From positions 883,001-947,000 of the forward strand of contig NC_134571.1 in NCBI RefSeq assembly GCF_050947875.1: a stretch of DNA of 64,000 nucleotides. Direction: 5' to 3'. This DNA comes from Dermacentor variabilis. Lineage: Eukaryota > Arthropoda > Arachnida > Ixodida > Ixodidae. The notes beneath the pieces are model-generated. The model ran no database searches, had not been told where the DNA came from, and saw only the letters and a list, made by a program, of their open reading frames with translations. The position numbers were made by a program, and so were the translations under genes. This document shows positions 53,234 through 64,000 of this stretch, one piece after another (position 1 is the first letter of the stretch; every line of letters starts with the position of its first letter).

Positions 53234-56200
53234 GTACTGTGCGGCAGTGCTCATGCCACGGAGGCTGAGTACTTGAGTGACACACTTTTAAGCCACATTG
53301 TAGTTTAAAAGCAGGACAAAGCGGAGAAATGCCTTCGCTCTATGCTCCGTGATAGTGGCCACGATAAGCTTTTCACAGCATAACTGCAATCAGCGCTTCC
53401 TATACAAGATCTCGTCAATGCTCCGTAATGACTCCCCAAGATGGCCAAGTTTTTCAGGAAGCACTGCTAAGACGCACAAATATAATACCCATGCCTTGCA
53501 CATTGGGAATTTTTAAGCATCTTCTGGAAAATACTATGGCCATGAGTGACAGCCGCCAAGTCTCGATGGCTAAAAACAATCCGGTGAAGCTGCAAAACGT
53601 GCCACCTGTCAATGATGACACTAAGTGTGTCAGGCACTGCCGCGATATAAGCACACTATAAACCTTCTAGAACACTACATTCTCGTCTAGCCTGTGCATA
53701 GCATGACAAAGATGTGTCACTTTCAATCTTTGATTACTAAAGCTCATTGAAAGATAAGTTATTTAACAAGCTAAGCTAGCAGCAACAAGCCATGCAATGT
53801 GTTCTTGGCATTCTCAAGGATTGCTTGTATTGCAGGAGAAACTAGTAAGGCTTGGGCCACCATCTTGTATGTGATTGTTGCGATTTGATTTGTTTGATAA
53901 ATGCAGAATGTCAAACACAATATGAACCGTAGAGAGGACATCTTATGGTTTACAGACAGCGATGAAGTACTGCCTAAGAATGATGACAATGGACATCGGG
54001 TGTAAATAAATTTATCTTCTGTGAAGATAAAGTTCCTTGGTGTTATCCTCTTCTAATTGCCTAAGTCAGATGCATGCTATATTTCATGTGTCAAGAAATT
54101 GAATGTGCATTCGATTCTAGGGCCTGTAATACACAGGCAAGTACTACAAATGAATTGGCAGTGTGTTTTGCCTTTTGTTTAATTCGACTTGAAGGATAAT
54201 TGAATCAATTTCGTTGGTCCCATCAGGGTTGAATTAACGTAAGTTGTCTGTACAAGCAAAGGCAAGCTAAGGCATTTTGCATTACTAGGCTCAAAGCAGC
54301 TGCAATATATGCATTAACAGACAGATGCAATAACAGCAATGACGCAAACATACTTCTCTACCGCATGTAGAAGAGAACATCAGGTTCCATTTTGTGAAAG
54401 CATCCAAATGTACTTCAAAGAGCATCTGCTCTATGGCCAGGTTAGCACAATCCACCACAAGCACACTATGAAAATTATAGTTTCATATTTTCTTGCGCTC
54501 CTCCACACGCCGTGGGAGCAAGAAGAGCAGATGCCTAGCTTCTCTCTTTCCACATGAGGAGCCAAATCGTTTGCCTACTGGCATCACGAACTGGTCGGGA
54601 ACCGGTCACAAACGTGGCCATGGAGTTCTGCACACGTTCGACCAAGCCAAATAACAAGGTAGGAGCATCAAGCGAGCACTACGGGTGAAGATTGCCTGTC
54701 ACAACACAGGGAGTATCCCAGATCTTGTGCCTTTTTTTTTTGTCATGGAGATGCCATGGGGAAAGGAGAGGTGGTAAAGTGTGCTTTTCAACCATGCCAA
54801 GATGGCCATGCCACGTAGCATGGTTGCTGAGGTACACACGCTTGAAAAATGTGATTCTTTTCTCGATTTGCATCAAAATTTCATTGCCAGACCTAATGTA
54901 ATGAGTTATTTGTCATAATTCGAGGCAGTTTTCTGCGAGAATATTTTGAAAAAAAATGGAAAAGGGTCCACAGTCTGTGAATTAACTTCTCAAAAAGTTA
55001 TTGATCTTACATTTTTTGCCAGTCGATCACCACATCCCCTTGCTTTTCAGTACTTGGATTTGTGAGCACATGCACAAAACCTTGTTGCAAAATGTGCAAT
55101 GCATTTATACGGAATATTATATAGGCTGAACCCACAAGATCAGTTCTCACGCAACTGAAAAGATTTAAGAGCCTTCCCGGCTTTGTTAAGCTCAGTAGTA
55201 GTGCGTGCATAAAGAACTAATCATTTTGAAAGCGATAAGGCACTGACGAGCTGTTTGTCGAATCGAACATGCTTGACTTGTTTTGCTGTGGTAGCCCTGA
55301 CATGACTGATTTTGATGCATTTTAAAATTTCCTCCTGTACGTAGTTGATCTAATATATATAAACATGAAGTACCCAGGTTTTTACTGGCTGACAAAATTT
55401 TTCTTTACCTATATACGGTAGAACCTCATTGACACGATCCCATTCCGTACGATTTCAGAGTGCGAAAATTTGCAATCAAGAACACAAGAAATGACCCAAT
55501 ACATTTATGCTTGTTTTCTACCTGTTAATATGTTCACAGAAAACAAGATTTTTTGGCACTAGCATTCAGTACATCACCACATTGCAATTGTATGATATAT
55601 TTTCCAGTCACTAGATGTGTCTGAGCAAGAAAAGAATGCGAGGTACGCGAGGTCAAGAGCAGTAGCCACCCACCACAACAACTTCCCCGCAATACTTGTC
55701 CCCCCTTGTCATGTGAAAATGCCGGTAAACACTCACTTTTCTCATCCGGTATCAGCAAATCGCCTCGCCCGTTGTCACACGTCGTGTCAACAGATAATGC
55801 TGCCAAACCTATTCCAATAAGCTTCTTCACCTTAGTAATGTGCATTGTTGAGCAAGTGCACCTATCTGTTTCACAGCGCTTGCAGTGTAGTGCAATTGGA
55901 AGCATATCCTATGCTTTCAATAGGCGAGAAGAAAAATGCACTGCCATACCGTGCTGCAGGCAGCGCCATGTAAGCATCATGTTTTACTCTGGTGGCATGG
56001 TATTCCGGCGTCATGCAACAACTTGATTTTGTTTGTTTTCCTTTGCTGCCTAAAACACTATTCGCTAGAAATGCAGCAAAGCAAGTCTCGGACTGCTCGG
56101 GCTCACCTCGACGCACATCGACGTCTAAGGCTGCAACAATTCTCGCCAGGGGGGGGGGGGGGTGGCACGTGAAAACTTCCCGCCGAAGTGCTCTACCCAA

Positions 56201-56337
56201 AGAAGCCGCTTGACCCAGATTTAATTATAGGAATGCAAATGTAAGGTTGCCGAAGCCACAATAACGATAAGTGTGCGTCTAGGCCACTCAAGCCTCTTCA
56301 TCTAGGTGCACGTCGGCATTTTGTGCTGCAACAATTT
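53234..56337. other. Intron with a possible transposon end
   Basis: Mostly unrecognised. GTAGAACCTCATTGACACG near 55420 resembles a Tigger-type end (TA, then CxGTxGAACCTC), with no matched partner. A 12-G run sits near 56151. No gene with family features was seen. Confidence 0.35.
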
Positions 56338-56405
56338 GAGCAACCCTGCAGCTGCCCCGAAAGGGCGGTGGTCCCGGGTTTGAGTACGGGACCAGGATGA
56401 ATTTT
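56338..56405 (+). repeat. tRNA-derived SINE fragment
   Basis: CAGCTGCCCCGAAAGGGCG, GTGGTCCCGGGTTTGAGTAC and GGGACCAGGATGAATTTTTC match the tRNA unit of the repeats at 35522 and 61468. The unit is cut on the left and abuts the 3' tail of the RTE element. Confidence 0.7.
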
Positions 56406-56431
56406 TCTTATCATCATCATCATCAGCCTGG

Positions 56432-58828
56432 TTACGCCCACTGCAGGGCAAAGGCCTCTCCCAAACTTCTCCAACAACCCCGGTCATGTACTAATTGTGG
56501 CCATGCCGTCCCTGCAAACTTCTTAATCTCATCCGCCCACCTAACTTTCTGCTGCCCCCTGCTACGCTTCCCTTCCCTTGGAATCCAGTCCGTAACCCTT
56601 AATGACCATCGGTTATCTTCCCTCCTCATTACATGTCCTGCCCATGCCCATTTCTTTTTCTTGATTTCAACTAAGATGTCATTAACTAGCGTTTGTTCCC
56701 GCACACAATCTGCTCTTTTCTTATCCCTTAACGTTACACCTATCATTCTTCTTTCCATAGCTCGTTGCGTCATCCTCAATTTGAGTAGAACCCTTTTCGT
56801 AAGCCTCCAGGTTTCTGCCCCGTAGGTGAGTACTGGTAAGACACAGCTATTATATACTTTTCTCTTGAGGGATAATGGCAACCTGCTGTTCATCATCTGA
56901 GAATGCCTGCCAAACGAACCCCAGCCCATTCTTATTCTTCTGATTATTCCTGTCTCATGATCCGGATCCACCGTCACTACCTGCCCTAAGTAGATGTATT
57001 CCCTTACGACTTCCAGTGCCTCGCTGCCTATTGTAAATTGCCGTTCTCTTCCGAGACTGTTAAACATTACTTTAGTTTTCTGCAGATTAATTTTTCGACC
57101 CACTCTTCTGCTTTGCCTCTCCAGGTCAGTGAGCATGCATTGCAATTGGTCCCCTGAGTTACTAAGCAAGGCAATATCATCAGCGAATCGCAAGTTACTA
57201 AGGTATTCTCCATTAACTTTTATCCCCAATTCTTCCCAATCCAGGCCTCTGAATACCTCCTGTAAACACGCTGTGAATAGCATTGGAGAGATCGTATCTC
57301 CCCTGCCTGACGCCTTTCTTTATTGGGATTTTGTTGCTTGCTTTATGGAGGACTACGGTGGCTGTGGAGCCGCTATAGATATCCTTCAGTATTTTTACAT
57401 ACGACTCGTCTACACCCTGATTCCATAATGCCTCCATGACTGCTGAGGTTTCGACAGAATCAAACGCTTTCTCGTAATCAATGAAAGCTATATATAAGGG
57501 TTGGTTATATTCCGCACATTTCTCTATCACCTAATTGATAGTGTGAATATGATCTATTGTTGAGTAGCCTTTACGGAATCCTGCCTGGTCCTTTGCTTGA
57601 CAGAAGTCTAAGGTGTTCCTGATTCTATTTGCGATTACCTTAGTAAATAGTTTGTAGGCAACGGACAGTAAGCTGATCGGTCTATAATTTTTCAAGTCTT
57701 TGACGTCCCCTTTCTTATGGATTAAGATTATGTTAGCGTTCTTCCAAGATTCCGGTACGCTCGAGGTCATGAGGCATTGCGTATACAGGGTGGCGAGTTT
57801 CTCTAGAACAATCTGTCCACCATCCTTCAACAAATCTGCTGTTACCTGATCCTCCCCAGCTGCCTTCCCCCTTTGCATATCTCCCAAGGCTTTCATTACT
57901 TCTTCCGGCGTTACCTTTGGGATTTCGAATTCCTCTAGACTATTTTCTCTTCCATTTTCGTCGTGGGGGCCACTGGAACTGTATAAATCTCTATAGAACT
58001 CCTCAGCCACTTGAACTATCTCATCCATATTAGTAATGATATTGCCGGCTCTGTCTCTTAACGCATACATCTGATTCTTGCCAATTCCTAGTTTCTTCTG
58101 CACTGCTTTTAGGCTTCCTCCGTTCCTGAGAGCATGTTCAATTCTATCCATATTGTACTTCCTTATGTCAGCTGTCTTACGCTTGTTGATTAACTTCGAA
58201 AGTTCTGCCAGTTCTATTCTAGCTGTAGGGTTAGAGGCTTTCATACATTGGCGTTTCTTGATCAGATCTTTCGTCTCCTGCGATAGTTTGCTGGTATCCT
58301 GCCTAAAGGAGTTACCACCGACTTCCAATGCACACTCCTTAATGATGCCCACAAGATTGTCGTTCATTGCTTCAACACTAGGGTCCTCTTCCTGAGTTAA
58401 AGCCGAATACCTGTTCTGTAGCTTGACCTGGAATTCCTCTATTTTCCCTCTTACCGCTAACTCATTAATCGGCTTCTTATGTACCAGTTTCTTCCGTTCC
58501 CTCCTCAGGTCTAGGCTAATTCGAGTTCTTACCATCCTGTGGTCACTGCAGCGCACCTTGGCGAGCACGTCCACATCTTGTATGATGCCAGGGTTAGTGC
58601 AGAGTATGAAGTCTATTTCATTTCTAGTCTCGCCGTTCGGGCTCCTCCACGTCCACTTTCGGCTATCCCGCTTGTGGAAGAAGGTATTCATTATCCTCAT
58701 ATCATTCTGTTCCGCAAACTATACTAATAACTCTCCCCTGCTATTCCTAGTGCCTATGCCATATTCCCCCACTGCCTTGTCTGCAGCCTGCTTCTTGCCT
58801 ACCTTGGCATTAAAGTCGCCCATTAGTA
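56432..58828 (-). pseudogene. RTE reverse transcriptase and end of the endonuclease
   Basis: From high to low coordinates: endonuclease EIDFILCTNPGIIQ and CSDHRMVRTR. Then the reverse transcriptase with MQRGKAAGEDQVTADLLK, NYRPISLLSV, IDYEKAFDSVE, KKGVRQG, LRFADDIALLS. The catalytic FADD is intact. A C-terminal region follows (VLPVLTYGAETW, RMIGVTLRDK, RRWAGHV-like WAWAGHVMRREDNRW). It ends at a stop at 56432. The frame is broken by two nonsense codons and a one-base shift just before the FADD block. Confidence 0.88.
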
Positions 58829-59028
58829 CAGTCGACTCCCGATAATTCGAAGCCGCTTAATTGGAATTTTCGGTTAATTAGAAGTGAAGTGCTGGTCCCG
58901 TCAGTTTTGCATGTAATCCTATAGAAGAAATCGCTCCATAATTCGAAGTCCTCATCCAGTAATATTGTTTAATTGGAAGTTCATTTTCAGCCGGGATCCT
59001 CGAGGTGACCGTCATTCTTTGGTAGAAT

Positions 59029-60357
59029 GTGCAATTTTTCAAGTGTTGCAACAGTTCCGTGCTCCGCATTGGTGTCATCGCCACCGCAGCCGCCCGCAAC
59101 GCCATCCTTCTTGGAGCGGTGCGATTATTCATTGCTACGGCTGCCGTGGCCTCCGCGATCAACTCCGGCGGGAGCCGCTTCGCCTCCCGCCGGAGGCCAC
59201 GCGCGGCCGGAGCTGATCGCGGAGGCCATGCGGGTGCCATAGGTGCACGCAGCACTGCATACTGGCAGTGGCGAGATTGTGCAAGATTAGTCTTGCAGCG
59301 TGCGCAGCGTATGCTGCGTGAATATCTCGCCGAATACAGACCGGAAGACATCTTCAATGCAGATGAGACTGCACTCTTCTATCGGCTTCTACCAGAGAAG
59401 ACCCTGACATTCAAGGACGACGACTGTGCTGGGGGCAAACGCAGCAAGGAGAGAGTGTCGGTGCTGATCGCGGCAAACATGACTGGCACGGAACGATGTC
59501 GGTTACTTGTGATCGGGAAAGCCGCGAAGCCGAGATGTTTTAAAGGCGTGAAGACGCTGCCTGTGGACTATGAGGCGAACAAAAAAGCGTGGATGACGGC
59601 CGAAATCTTCAAGAGCTGGATAAGCAAATTGGACCGCAAGTTTGCTGCTTCGAACCGCAAGGTGTTGTTCCTTGTCGATCACTGCAGTGCTCACGTGAAT
59701 GTGCCAGCCTTGAGTGCAATACACCTCACATTTTTGCCTGCAAACACAACGGCTGTTTTGCAGCCAATGGACCAAGGCATCATCAAGGATGTTAAAGTCC
59801 TGTACAGGCGGCACCTCCTCGAGCGCATGATTTTGTGTATGGATAGCTCCACAAAGTACGAGGTGAGCCTGCTTAGTGCCATCCACATGTTGGCGCGAGC
59901 ATGGGATCGTGTGAAGCAAGAAACACTCGCAAACTGCTTCAGGGCTTGCGGTATTGTGGCAGCTCCTTCGGAGGATGCCTCTGAAATTTCAGCGGAGGAA
60001 GCGTCAACAAGCGAGCTTGACGGCACTGATTTTGGTGATGCTCTCGGGGACGTCAATTTTGAAGATTACGTCGCCGTAGACAAGGCGGTCGAAACGTGCG
60101 GTGCGCTGACGGATAGCGAAATTGTAGAGATTATTCGGCCCCAGGAAGCGACCCAGGAAAGCGACGATGACGTTGAAGGCGAGCCGCAACCTAAGGCTGC
60201 CGATGTAGCTGCGGGCCTTGCTCTTGCGGAGCGCTTTTTTGCCGCTGTAGGTAACGCGGAAGAAGCGTTCCGCCACATCTACAGCCTGCAGAACTTGCTT
60301 TCAGCAGCGCGATTCGGCAAGAAGAAGCAAAGCAAGATGACCGACTATTTTTCTTAG
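59029..60357 (+). CDS. Tigger-like transposase, N-terminal part lost
   Basis: The open frame has 442 codons with no stop. From residue about 79 it reads as the DDE catalytic domain of Tigger/jerky-type transposases: IFNADETALFY (Asp112), LFLVDHCSAH (Asp217) and TAVLQPMDQGIIK (Asp248), giving DD30D spacing. It ends KMTDYFS-stop. Full-length relatives start with a CENP-B-like helix-turn-helix DNA-binding region. Here the first 78 residues are an Ala/Arg-rich stretch encoded by a GC-rich palindrome, so that region is missing. The protein may keep catalysis but lack normal end recognition. Confidence 0.85.
   Translation: MQFFKCCNSSVLRIGVIATAAARNAILLGAVRLFIATAAVASAINSGGSRFASRRRPRAAGADRGGHAGAIGARSTAYWQWRDCARLVLQRAQRMLREYLAEYRPEDIFNADETALFYRLLPEKTLTFKDDDCAGGKRSKERVSVLIAANMTGTERCRLLVIGKAAKPRCFKGVKTLPVDYEANKKAWMTAEIFKSWISKLDRKFAASNRKVLFLVDHCSAHVNVPALSAIHLTFLPANTTAVLQPMDQGIIKDVKVLYRRHLLERMILCMDSSTKYEVSLLSAIHMLARAWDRVKQETLANCFRACGIVAAPSEDASEISAEEASTSELDGTDFGDALGDVNFEDYVAVDKAVETCGALTDSEIVEIIRPQEATQESDDDVEGEPQPKAADVAAGLALAERFFAAVGNAEEAFRHIYSLQNLLSAARFGKKKQSKMTDYFS
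59148..59227. repeat. Nested GC-rich inverted repeats in the Tigger element
   Basis: The outer arms 59148-59169 and 59206-59227 are complementary except one position. Inside, 59163-59174 and 59184-59195 form a perfect 12-bp stem with a nine-base loop. The outer and inner arms share CTCCGGC, so they compete for pairing. Confidence 0.9.
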
Positions 60358-60482
60358 AGAAAATACTCGATTTCGCCACAAATAAAGTGCTGTTTTTTGT
60401 GTTTTGTGCTTAATTGGAAGTTCGCTTAATTTGAAGTTTTTTGCGCTCCCCGTGAACTTCGTATTAACGGGAGTCGACTGTA

Positions 60483-61065
60483 TAGTGTATTTAGTTTTCA
60501 CTCTACCCATCGCCGATTCCACGTCTTCATAGAAGCTTTCGACTTCCTGGTCATCATGACTGGATGTAGGGGCGTAGACCTGTACAATCTTCATTTTGTA
60601 CCTCTTATTAAGTTTCACAACAAGACCTGCCACCCTCTCGTTAATGCTATAGAATTCCTGTATGTTACCAGCTATATTCTTATTAATCAGGAATCCGACT
60701 CCTAGTTCTCTTCTCTCCGCTAAGCCCCTGTAGCACAGGACGTGCCCACTTTTTAGCACTGTATATGCTTCTTTTGGCCTCCGAACTTCACTGAGCCCTA
60801 TTATATCCCATTTACTGCCCTCTAACTCCTCCAAAAGCACTGCTAGACTCGCCTCACTAGATAACGTTCTAGCGTTGAACGTTGCCAGGTTCATATTCCA
60901 ATGGCGGCCTGTCCGGAGCCAGTGATTCTTAGCACCCTCTGCTGCGTCGCAGGTCTGACCGCCGCCGTGGTCAGTTGCTTCACAGCTGCTGGGGACTGAG
61001 GGCCGGGGTTTGATTGTTGTGTTCATATAGGAGGTTGTGGCCAAGTACTGCACCAGGGTGGCCAA
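60483..61065 (-). pseudogene. RTE endonuclease, N-terminal part
   Basis: Starting ATG at 61065, the frame reads NLATFNARTL, WDIIGLSEVRR, GVGFLINKNI and IVQVYAPTSSHDDQEVE. It then runs to the TA where the Tigger element begins. These are the first blocks of an apurinic-type endonuclease (N in TFNxRT, E in SEVR, Y-A-P-T). The frame is open over its whole length and continues in phase at 58826. Confidence 0.87.
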
Positions 61066-61149
61066 TCCTGCTCTGGTGAGGGAGTGCGTTACCGGTTCTG
61101 GTGACCGGGATCAGGCCACACTCCAGGCCTGTTTATGCAATTTTATCAA

Positions 61150-61256
61150 CACGCGGATTTTTTTTTTTTTTTTAATCAGGTGGAAAATTGCCGGCACCGG
61201 GATTTGAACCACGGACCTTTTGCACGCGAGGCGGGTGTTTTAACTCTACGCCAACG
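61150..61256 (-). repeat. Short tRNA-like retrosequence with poly(A)
   Basis: On the minus strand GCAGCGTTGGCGTAGAGTT and GGTCCGTGGTTCAAATCCC resemble A- and B-boxes. They are followed by AATTTTCCACCTGATT and a long A run (61157-61173 as T on plus). The acceptor arms pair poorly, so it is a SINE-like copy, not a functional tRNA gene. Confidence 0.65.
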
Positions 61257-61650
61257 CTGCATTTTTCTTCTACTGCGAGGCTTTTCTTTTCGAGGAACCC
61301 ATACGGGTTTTCTTTGCAGCGACTGCTACAATTTGGTGGATGTCTCATTTTCCCTTTATTAATTACTTCCCTCCACTTTGCAGGTTTCCACAGCACTATT
61401 ACGTCAAACTCTTGCCTTTGCTTCGAGTTGTTGACAAATTTGATTTCGCCCTGCCATCTGCTAGCCGTCTGGTTAGCTCAGATGGTAGAGCGGCTGCCCC
61501 GGAAAGGCGGTGGTCCCAGGTTAGAGTACCGGACCAAGATGACTTTTTCTTCAACTCCGAGGCTTTTCTTTCTGGAAACCAGTATGGGTTCCCTTTCTAG
61601 CAATTGCTACGATTGGGAGGATGTCTCATTTTCCCTTAATTAATTGCATT
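61257..61650 (+). repeat. tRNA-derived repeat, body-tRNA-body
   Basis: A body segment (CGAGGCTTTTCTTTTCGAGG to TTGCAGGTTTCC) is followed by TTACGTCAAACTCTTGCC. Next comes a tRNA-like unit (61468-61542: TTAGCTCAGATGGTAGAGC), then the body again. The same order, in reverse, is at 35378-35710. The duplicated body suggests a dimer or tandem origin. Confidence 0.75.
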
Positions 61651-63597
61651 ACACAGATGTCAACTATAATTGAGTTTGCCAAAGTTTTTAGTGACATCGG
61701 GTAGGATGTTTTACCAGTTTGTACATTTTTTCTCACGTTTTTTACCAAGAAATATAAACTGGGTTCTACTGTATACTATTTACTGGTAGAAGACAAATTA
61801 AGAAAAAAAAGCTATTTTCAGTTGAAGTTCATCTCTGCCGTCTATACAACGAGGGTGGACAATCTAAAAAAAAAAGGGACTTCTTATTTTCCACCCAAAT
61901 TGGCCCTTGCAGTCTATATATAGAAAGAGTGCAAGCTATAATCCAGAAAATTGGGTATAGCAAATTACTAGAACTGAAATGACAACGAAAGTTTTCTAAC
62001 CGATGCAAAAAGAAAATGGCTAGTGCAAGCTTTTTCTTAGTTTTGCCACGGAAGCCTGACAGCCTACAGTGATTTTGCATGCAGTTTGTCATTTAGTGTT
62101 TTTGGCAGTCTAGTCATGTAGCAGTTTTATCTTTCACACCAAAGCCATTGATGTTTTCCTTGCAAAAGCCAATTTTACATTTGTGTACAGCACAGAAGCT
62201 TTTCAGTAGCTTTTCTTTTTATTTTTCATAATTTCTTTTCTTTTTTCGACAACCATTTATGTTGCAAAAAGCTGTAGTCATACAGCTATCATTAATTCTT
62301 TGAAAGCTTGTTTGAAAACAGACTCTAATGATGTTGAGAGGCTGTTCATGCAGTTCTTTAATGTCAATTAGTCATCTTGCATTTATAACCAATCCCTTGC
62401 TCCTGATACTAATTAGCTGTACTTTTAGCACTATAATCCATCCAAGCGTAATATCCCTTCTGTTAATATATTCGCCTATGTGTGACTATGCTATCAATTG
62501 GATACTTGCTCTTCATATTCGATTTGTATTTGAGAAAACTGATATTCACCCACCTATAGTTTCGTCTTTAACCCTTCAGCCCAGCACCAATTGCAGCAAC
62601 AGTATTATAGTAGAAATAGTGGTGAGCTTTGTCTATTGTTCTGAGGCCACATTTTATTGCGATAACAATTATATGCGCATATCACTCTGCAGCGGAGCCA
62701 AGGCTAAGAGCGTTGTGCATGCACAACAGCATGCCTATCCCTTTCATACAATGTGCACAAAATTGCGTACAGCAAGATAGTGCATCAACAGCAGAAGCAC
62801 TGATGAAAGTAATGATATTTAAAATGTGTTGCATACATCTTGAAACACCTATGATTGGAATTGTGCTGCAATTTTGAATAACATGTACAGATTGTTTTAG
62901 CAAAATGCGTGGGAAGGTAGATGGTTGGATGTTTTTACTCACTGTCAGTGTGTTGTATCTATCGGGTTCACTTCTTTCATTGTTCTTCAAAATGTCATCC
63001 ACCAGGCATAATTTGAAGTGCCTGGATAAGTGCTTTTCAAACTTTTCAGAACGTGAAATAGATTATGCTCTCATATTTGATGTTACTGCAGCGAGTTTTC
63101 GCGTGGTGTCCACATTCTGCAAACTTGACAAAACTCACTCAGCAATTGAAAATTCTTCATCGTTTCCGCAGCTGTACGCTTTCTAGGATTTTGAAGATGC
63201 ATGAAATGTGGTGAAAGTAAATTTTCAATCAACGAGATAAAGTGGCATCTGAAAGGGATATACTGGTGCATATTTATTCATTTTTTGTATTTAAAGATAC
63301 CTTACGGTCCCTAGAGGCATTGTGTAGGCGGGGAGAGAACAAATATTACTATAACATACAATATTTAAAATACATATGTGAATGCATATACAAAAATACA
63401 GGGTAGGAAATGCACTAATATACAGTAATATAGTATTCTAATATGCACAAACAAGAAATCGAACACTTTTGAACACGACAGCTCATTTAACAATACTACA
63501 CACAGTAAGAAATAATCAATAGAATTACAGAGAGAGTGGGACATAATTAGGCTATAACAAAACAGTATTTAACGCATAGTTGCACATTTAAAAATAA
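61651..63597. other. Intron, nothing recognised
   Basis: AT-rich, with no supported repeat match or family-like frame. Confidence 0.4.
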
Positions 63598-64000
63598 TGT
63601 CACGTAGTAGGGACGGTGAATAATACAGTGGCAAATCAGTGAATGACGAAACTAATTCTTATTGGGCGAACTTGTACCCACAAAAGCAAGTTACACTCAA
63701 AGCACAGTGACAGCAGTGAACACGGTCAGCGATTGTCTTAATCTGATCTGCCGGCCAAGTGCGTCAGCTCTTATACATGAGTCATCGAAGGTTCCAAAGT
63801 AATTGTTGGTGCCTGCGTGTCTTCCAGAAAATTCGACACAATTCACGTCGCACATGCAATCAGATTACACAAGCTTCGGCAACAATAGACAACGGGTAGG
63901 GAAATCAATAACATTCGAGAAACTTCCAATACATGCGGGCACGTCCCACATTGGTGGTAACATTTGTTAGACGGTGGAAAGCAGTCACCCAAAAAAGAGA
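63598..64000 (-). mobile_element. LTR of the 41405 family, cut by window end
   Basis: It starts TGTCACGTAGTAGGGACGG and follows the solo LTR at 41405-41822 through TTCTTATTGGGC and AATTCACGTCGCACAT. The right end lies at or beyond the window edge, so a target duplication cannot be checked. Confidence 0.75.

Larger units (their letters stand above)
58829..60480 (+). mobile_element. Tigger transposon inserted in the RTE element
   Basis: The 1652-bp element has perfect 13-bp terminal inverted repeats (CAGTCGACTCCCG), extended imperfectly to about 24 bp. TA lies on each side (58827-58828, 60481-60482). Subterminal TTAATTGGAAGTT-like repeats occur near both ends. Removing the element and one TA restores the endonuclease reading across a TAC-ACT-ATA-CTA boundary. 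It therefore landed after the RTE element. Confidence 0.93.
56406..61130 (-). mobile_element. RTE-type LINE, nearly full length, split by Tigger
   Basis: Without the Tigger insert it is about 3.07 kb: endonuclease then reverse transcriptase in one frame, ending in a TGATGATGATGAT tail. Two in-frame stops (58719-58721, 57531-57533) and one frameshift near 57292 are the only breaks I see besides the insertion. Length, single frame and short microsatellite tail fit the RTE clade, which includes BovB. It lies in the same orientation as the host gene. Confidence 0.87.

Noticed and set aside
61185..61256. Second minus-strand tRNA gene
   Set aside because: Acceptor arms do not pair and a poly(A) tail follows, as in a retrosequence.
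1..64000. CRISPR array, bacterial operon, rRNA genes or a defence island
   Set aside because: No regular short repeats with spacers, no ribosome-binding-site-linked gene clusters and no rRNA-like sequence; splice sites, SINEs and LINEs show eukaryotic DNA.

Overview
The window reads as nuclear DNA from a hard tick (Ixodida). It is almost entirely introns of one large minus-strand gene, packed with transposable elements. Three things point to a tick: repeated copies of a tRNA-headed SINE of the type common in ixodid ticks, dense Tigger-like elements with TATATCGA-type ends, and tick-style Ty3/gypsy, RTE, CR1 and Penelope elements. Species cannot be read from the sequence. No bacterial operons, CRISPR arrays, rRNA genes or convincing functional tRNA genes were seen.

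Host gene. Five coding exons lie on the minus strand, in transcript order 47504-47347, 40312-40063, 23285-23076, 19128-18943 and 10210-10091. All have AG/GT borders. Their phases fit: phase 2 between the first two, phase 0 for the rest. Joined, they give one open 924-nt reading frame that I assign to the bridge-like lipid transfer protein BLTP1 (KIAA1109/Tweek) from remembered family resemblance. The gene continues off both ends of the window.

Layout. 1.0-8.7 kb: a SINE, then an LTR element whose 5' LTR is split by a 4.9-kb decayed LINE. 9.2-12.3 kb: a possible MITE, exon 5, a rearranged Penelope-like element and an RNase H LINE fragment. 12.3-18.6 kb: an old minus-strand Ty3/gypsy element holding two further insertions, then the end of a Tigger transposase gene. 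18.9-23.3 kb: exons 4 and 3, a gag fragment and a GC-rich LTR-like block. 23.56-28.89 kb: a young, nearly complete Ty3/gypsy element with matching target duplications. 28.9-35.7 kb: a SINE split by a Tigger derivative, a second Tigger derivative holding a solo LTR, gypsy and CR1 remnants, and a tRNA-derived repeat with a long foldback. 36.8-43.1 kb: two more copies of the same Tigger derivative around exon 2. 44.2-49.3 kb: a second copy of the non-autonomous LTR element, exon 1, an I-type LINE end and a solo LTR. 51.3-53.2 kb: two TTAA-flanked MITEs. 56.4-61.1 kb: a nearly full-length RTE element interrupted exactly at a TA by a Tigger transposon. 61.2-64 kb: SINEs and a truncated LTR.

The elements do not form a pathway. 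Their nesting gives a relative order of insertion, and several empty sites can be reconstructed inside the window. The least familiar item is a repeated LTR family with about 555-575-bp LTRs and a short internal region without a recognisable pol gene. I found no convincing new defence, toxin or regulatory system.
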